NCBI GenBank assembly: GCA_905397405.1
Contig: CAJPVJ010000162.1
Span: forward strand, 1-22,138
Length of the DNA: 22,138 bases
Source of the DNA: Oppiella nova
Lineage: Eukaryota > Arthropoda > Arachnida > Sarcoptiformes > Oppiidae
Direction: 5' to 3'
In this document: piece after piece, positions 20,411 through 22,138 of the stretch
How positions within the stretch are numbered: position 1 is the stretch's first letter
How the letters are laid out: the number at the start of each line of letters is the position of its first letter
The notes under the pieces: generated by a model
Told to the model about the DNA's origin: nothing
What the model saw: only the letters and a program-made list of their open reading frames with translations
The model's database searches: none
Program-made: the position numbers and the translations under genes

Positions 20411-21327
20411 AGTTGGTTGAGTCGATAACTTTATCTCTCATGCGTTGATAGCACTTGCAGTCGCCGCTGAACACTGTATGATCTGTAGGGAACTGTTGTT
20501 TAACACCAGGTACCTTATTATGGCGATCACAGTTGACACACAATACTATCTCAGGAGTGGTGCAGTTCTTTGTGTCGTGAGTACCGGCACATTGACCACA
20601 CGCAGGGCCAGGCCCTCCACTCTTAGCATCCCTGCAGTCACTAGCTTTGTGGCCATACCTGTGGCAACTGAAACACCGCATGACGTGAATGTATTCATTG
20701 ACACGACACGAGTGCCAGCCAATGAACAACCTCTTGAGACCTTTGATCACCCAAAACAAATCGGGGGCCACTTCTAGAGTCCAGGTCTGGCCGTCATTAT
20801 CGGCAGGTTTGCGAAACTTGAAACCCATTTGAAGCACAACATTGGGATCAAGCGATGGTTTGTTGTCGAAGAATGCCTTCACATCACGATTTTTGTTGAT
20901 AATGTCGCGCATTATCTCTTCTTTGGTCATGTCTTTGTCGATGCCATGGATGACAAGCTTTGGATGTTTGATCTTTGGTGTGGTGGCAGTCATCTGTTGA
21001 TCACTTGTATTGAGACATTTGATGAGCTCTTGGCGGTCGGCATCAGAGAGACAATCAATAACTATTCCTCCAGAGCTGATGGTCTTCACACCCTTGACGT
21101 GAATGGGTTTGTCGTGCGATTTGGTGATAGTCTTGAGGCGCACTTCTGTCTCTTTTGATGTCCACTTTGTTTCACTCGTTGGGCGCACCACTAATGGGAA
21201 CTGTTTGGATGAAGTCTTGGGTTTTGGTGGCAATGGTTGGCCAGACTTGAGAGCGCCGGCATAGGAACTCTTCTGGTGATCACTCATTTCCGATAATTGA
21301 TTGGCAATTGTTTTCATTTGTTCCTCA
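20397..21327 (-). CDS. LINE ORF1 (gag-like, CCHC zinc knuckles), 5'-truncated
   Basis: About 310 residues belong to the element. First comes a Lys/Pro/Ser-rich part (SYAGALKSGQPLPPKPKT), then an RRM-like region (VKTISSGGIVIDCLSDADR; PKLVIHGIDKDMTKEEI), then three Cys-His knuckles: CFSCHRYGHKASDC, CGQCAGTHDTKNC and CVNC ending in SGDC. ORF1 proteins of this group bind the element's RNA and form the ribonucleoprotein that carries it to target DNA. The open frame continues upstream to an ATG at 21446, but those first 39-40 codons are antisense to the neighbouring copy and are not part of the protein. The Met codons at about 21313 (MKTIANQL) or 21289 (MSDHQKSS) could serve as starts if the true N-terminus is lost. 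Confidence 0.85.
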
Positions 21328-21878
21328 ATGGCATCGACAAAGACATGACCAAAGAAGAGATAATGCGCGACATTATCAACAAAAATCGTGATGTGAAGGC
21401 ATTCTTCGACAACAAACCATCGCTTGATCCCAATGTTGTGCTTCAAATGGGTTTCAAGTTTCGCAAACCTGCCGATAATGACGGCCAGACCTGGACTCTA
21501 GAAGTGGCCCCCGATTTGTTTTGGGTGATCAAAGGTCTCAAGAGGTTGTTCATTGGCTGGCACTCGTGTCGTGTCAATGAATACATTCACGTCATGCGGT
21601 GTTTCAGTTGCCACAGGTATGGCCACAAAGCTAGTGACTGCAGGGATGCTAAGAGTGGAGGGCCTGGCCCTGCGTGTGGTCAATGTGCCGGTACTCACGA
21701 CACAAAGAACTGCACCACTCCTGAGATAGTATTGTGTGTCAACTGTGATCGCCATAATAAGGTACCTGGTGTTAAACAACAGTTCCCTACAGATCATACA
21801 GTGTTCAGCGGCGACTGCAAGTGCTATCAACGCATGAGAGATAAAGTTATCGACTCAACCAACTATGGATCCGCTTAA
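21328..21878 (+). CDS. LINE ORF1 fragment (second copy)
   Basis: Encodes the ORF1 part from GIDKDMTKEEIM to the stop at 21876-21878, with all three CCHC knuckles, identical to the minus-strand copy. No native start remains; the open frame upstream of 21328 is antisense to the other copy. Confidence 0.9.
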
Positions 21879-22138
21879 AGACAACAGCATTAAGTGTTTA
21901 CAAATCAATCTCCAGAGAAAACGCAATGCCATGAGTACTCTAACCCAATATATATACGACAATAAAGTGGACATAATTTTAGCTCAAGAACCGTATGAAT
22001 TGAAAGGCAAAGTGTCTGGACTTCCGATGTCTTACAAAACAATTTATGACAAGAGATGTGATAGACCTAAGAGTGTTGTGATTATTGCCAACAGTAATAT
22101 TAACCCAATTTTCATTCAAAGCTTGTCTAATGACTGCA
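21865..22138 (+). CDS. LINE ORF2 start (second copy), cut by the window edge
   Basis: Starts at ATG 21865, overlapping the ORF1 stop by 14 nt exactly as in the minus copy. It covers the first 91 residues of the endonuclease domain, including Glu42, and is identical to the other copy as far as it goes. Confidence 0.92.
   Translation, partial: MDPLKDNSIKCLQINLQRKRNAMSTLTQYIYDNKVDIILAQEPYELKGKVSGLPMSYKTIYDKRCDRPKSVVIIANSNINPIFIQSLSNDC

Larger units (their letters stand above)
16627..21327 (-). mobile_element. R1/I-group non-LTR retrotransposon (LINE), 5'-truncated
   Basis: About 4.7 kb of a two-ORF LINE on the minus strand: partial ORF1, complete ORF2 and a short 3' UTR of about 145 bp whose last bases (minus strand ATTTCATTC) join AACCT repeats with no poly(A). 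Its 5' end is lost at 21327, where an oppositely oriented copy begins. The apurinic-type endonuclease, reverse transcriptase, RNase H-like region and C-terminal CCHC, plus an ORF1 with three CCHC knuckles, place it in the I/Jockey/R1 assemblage. R1-clade relatives include the telomere-repeat-specific TRAS and SART elements. No target-site duplication can be judged because the other end is outside the window. Confidence 0.93.
20137..22138. repeat. Large inverted repeat, arms at least 811 bp, spacer 380 bp
   Basis: Positions 20137-20947 are the reverse complement of 21328-22138 (each paired position sums to 42275). The right arm runs to the window edge, so the repeat is longer. I found no mismatch; all overlapping frames translate identically in both arms. 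The spacer 20948-21327 is unique ORF1 sequence of the minus copy. Confidence 0.95.
21328..22138 (+). mobile_element. Second LINE copy, opposite orientation, 5'-truncated, continues past window
   Basis: The same LINE in plus orientation, starting 380 bp further inside ORF1 than its partner. It carries the ORF1 3' half and the first 91 codons of ORF2. Its 3' end lies beyond the window. Confidence 0.95.

Noticed and set aside
20445-21158. Plus-strand frames of 110 and 109 aa over LINE ORF1, repeated in inverse at 21498-21830
   Set aside because: Antisense shadows of the CCHC-containing ORF1; they occur twice only because the element is present in both orientations.
16570-22138. A true chromosome end inside the window
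   Set aside because: Only 11 TTAGG units are present and unique LINE sequence continues to the window edge, so a subtelomeric location is a hypothesis, not an observation.

Overview
This is eukaryotic DNA from an animal, most probably an arthropod. Genes are split by short GT-AG introns (59-91 bp in the largest gene), the intergenic DNA is strongly AT-rich, a (TTAGG)n tract of the arthropod telomere type is present, and the proteins are metazoan families (brahma ATPase, POMGNT1, DHRSX, BTB). The compact introns suggest a mite or similar small chelicerate, but that is inference. No bacterial operon, CRISPR array, rRNA or tRNA was recognised.

Left part (1-5640). Positions 1-526 are a 3'-truncated, about 99% identical copy of the second exon of a secreted-protein gene whose complete form is at 3799-4885. 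Directly against it, on the minus strand, lie four exons (528-1239) encoding the N-terminal 166 residues of a POMGNT1-like Golgi glycosyltransferase; most of these exons are easily missed because they are short and spliced. The geometry fits the junction of a roughly 4.0 kb tandem duplication (unit 527-4550). The secreted protein is a lysine/glutamate-rich chain built from an exact 53-residue tandem repeat, and I do not recognise its family.

Middle (5642-10889). A two-exon BTB/POZ gene (+) has a compound microsatellite at its intron donor and an 8-bp minisatellite running into its acceptor. Next is a complete three-exon DHRSX-like short-chain dehydrogenase (minus, 366 aa), then a non-coding stretch separating it head-to-head from the next gene.

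Right part (10890-22138). A complete eight-exon brahma/SMARCA2-4 gene (+, 1597 aa) carries QLQ, HSA, BRK, Snf2 ATPase, SnAC, AT-hook and bromodomain in the canonical order. About 370 bp after its stop there are 11 units of TTAGG, and the 3' end of an R1/I-group LINE (minus strand) abuts the telomeric repeat directly with no poly(A). The LINE has an uninterrupted 1212-aa ORF2 (AP endonuclease, reverse transcriptase, RNase H-like, terminal CCHC) and a CCHC ORF1 overlapping ORF2 by 14 nt. Its 5' end is replaced at 21327/21328 by a second, opposite-facing copy, giving an inverted repeat with arms of at least 811 bp in which I saw no mismatch. The most interesting possibility is a telomere-repeat-associated LINE like the silkworm TRAS/SART elements, close to a subtelomeric boundary just behind brahma. 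A head-to-head palindrome can also be an amplification or assembly artefact.

The genes look independently transcribed. POMGNT1 and DHRSX both belong broadly to protein glycosylation (O-mannosyl glycan extension, dolichol synthesis), but their proximity may be chance.
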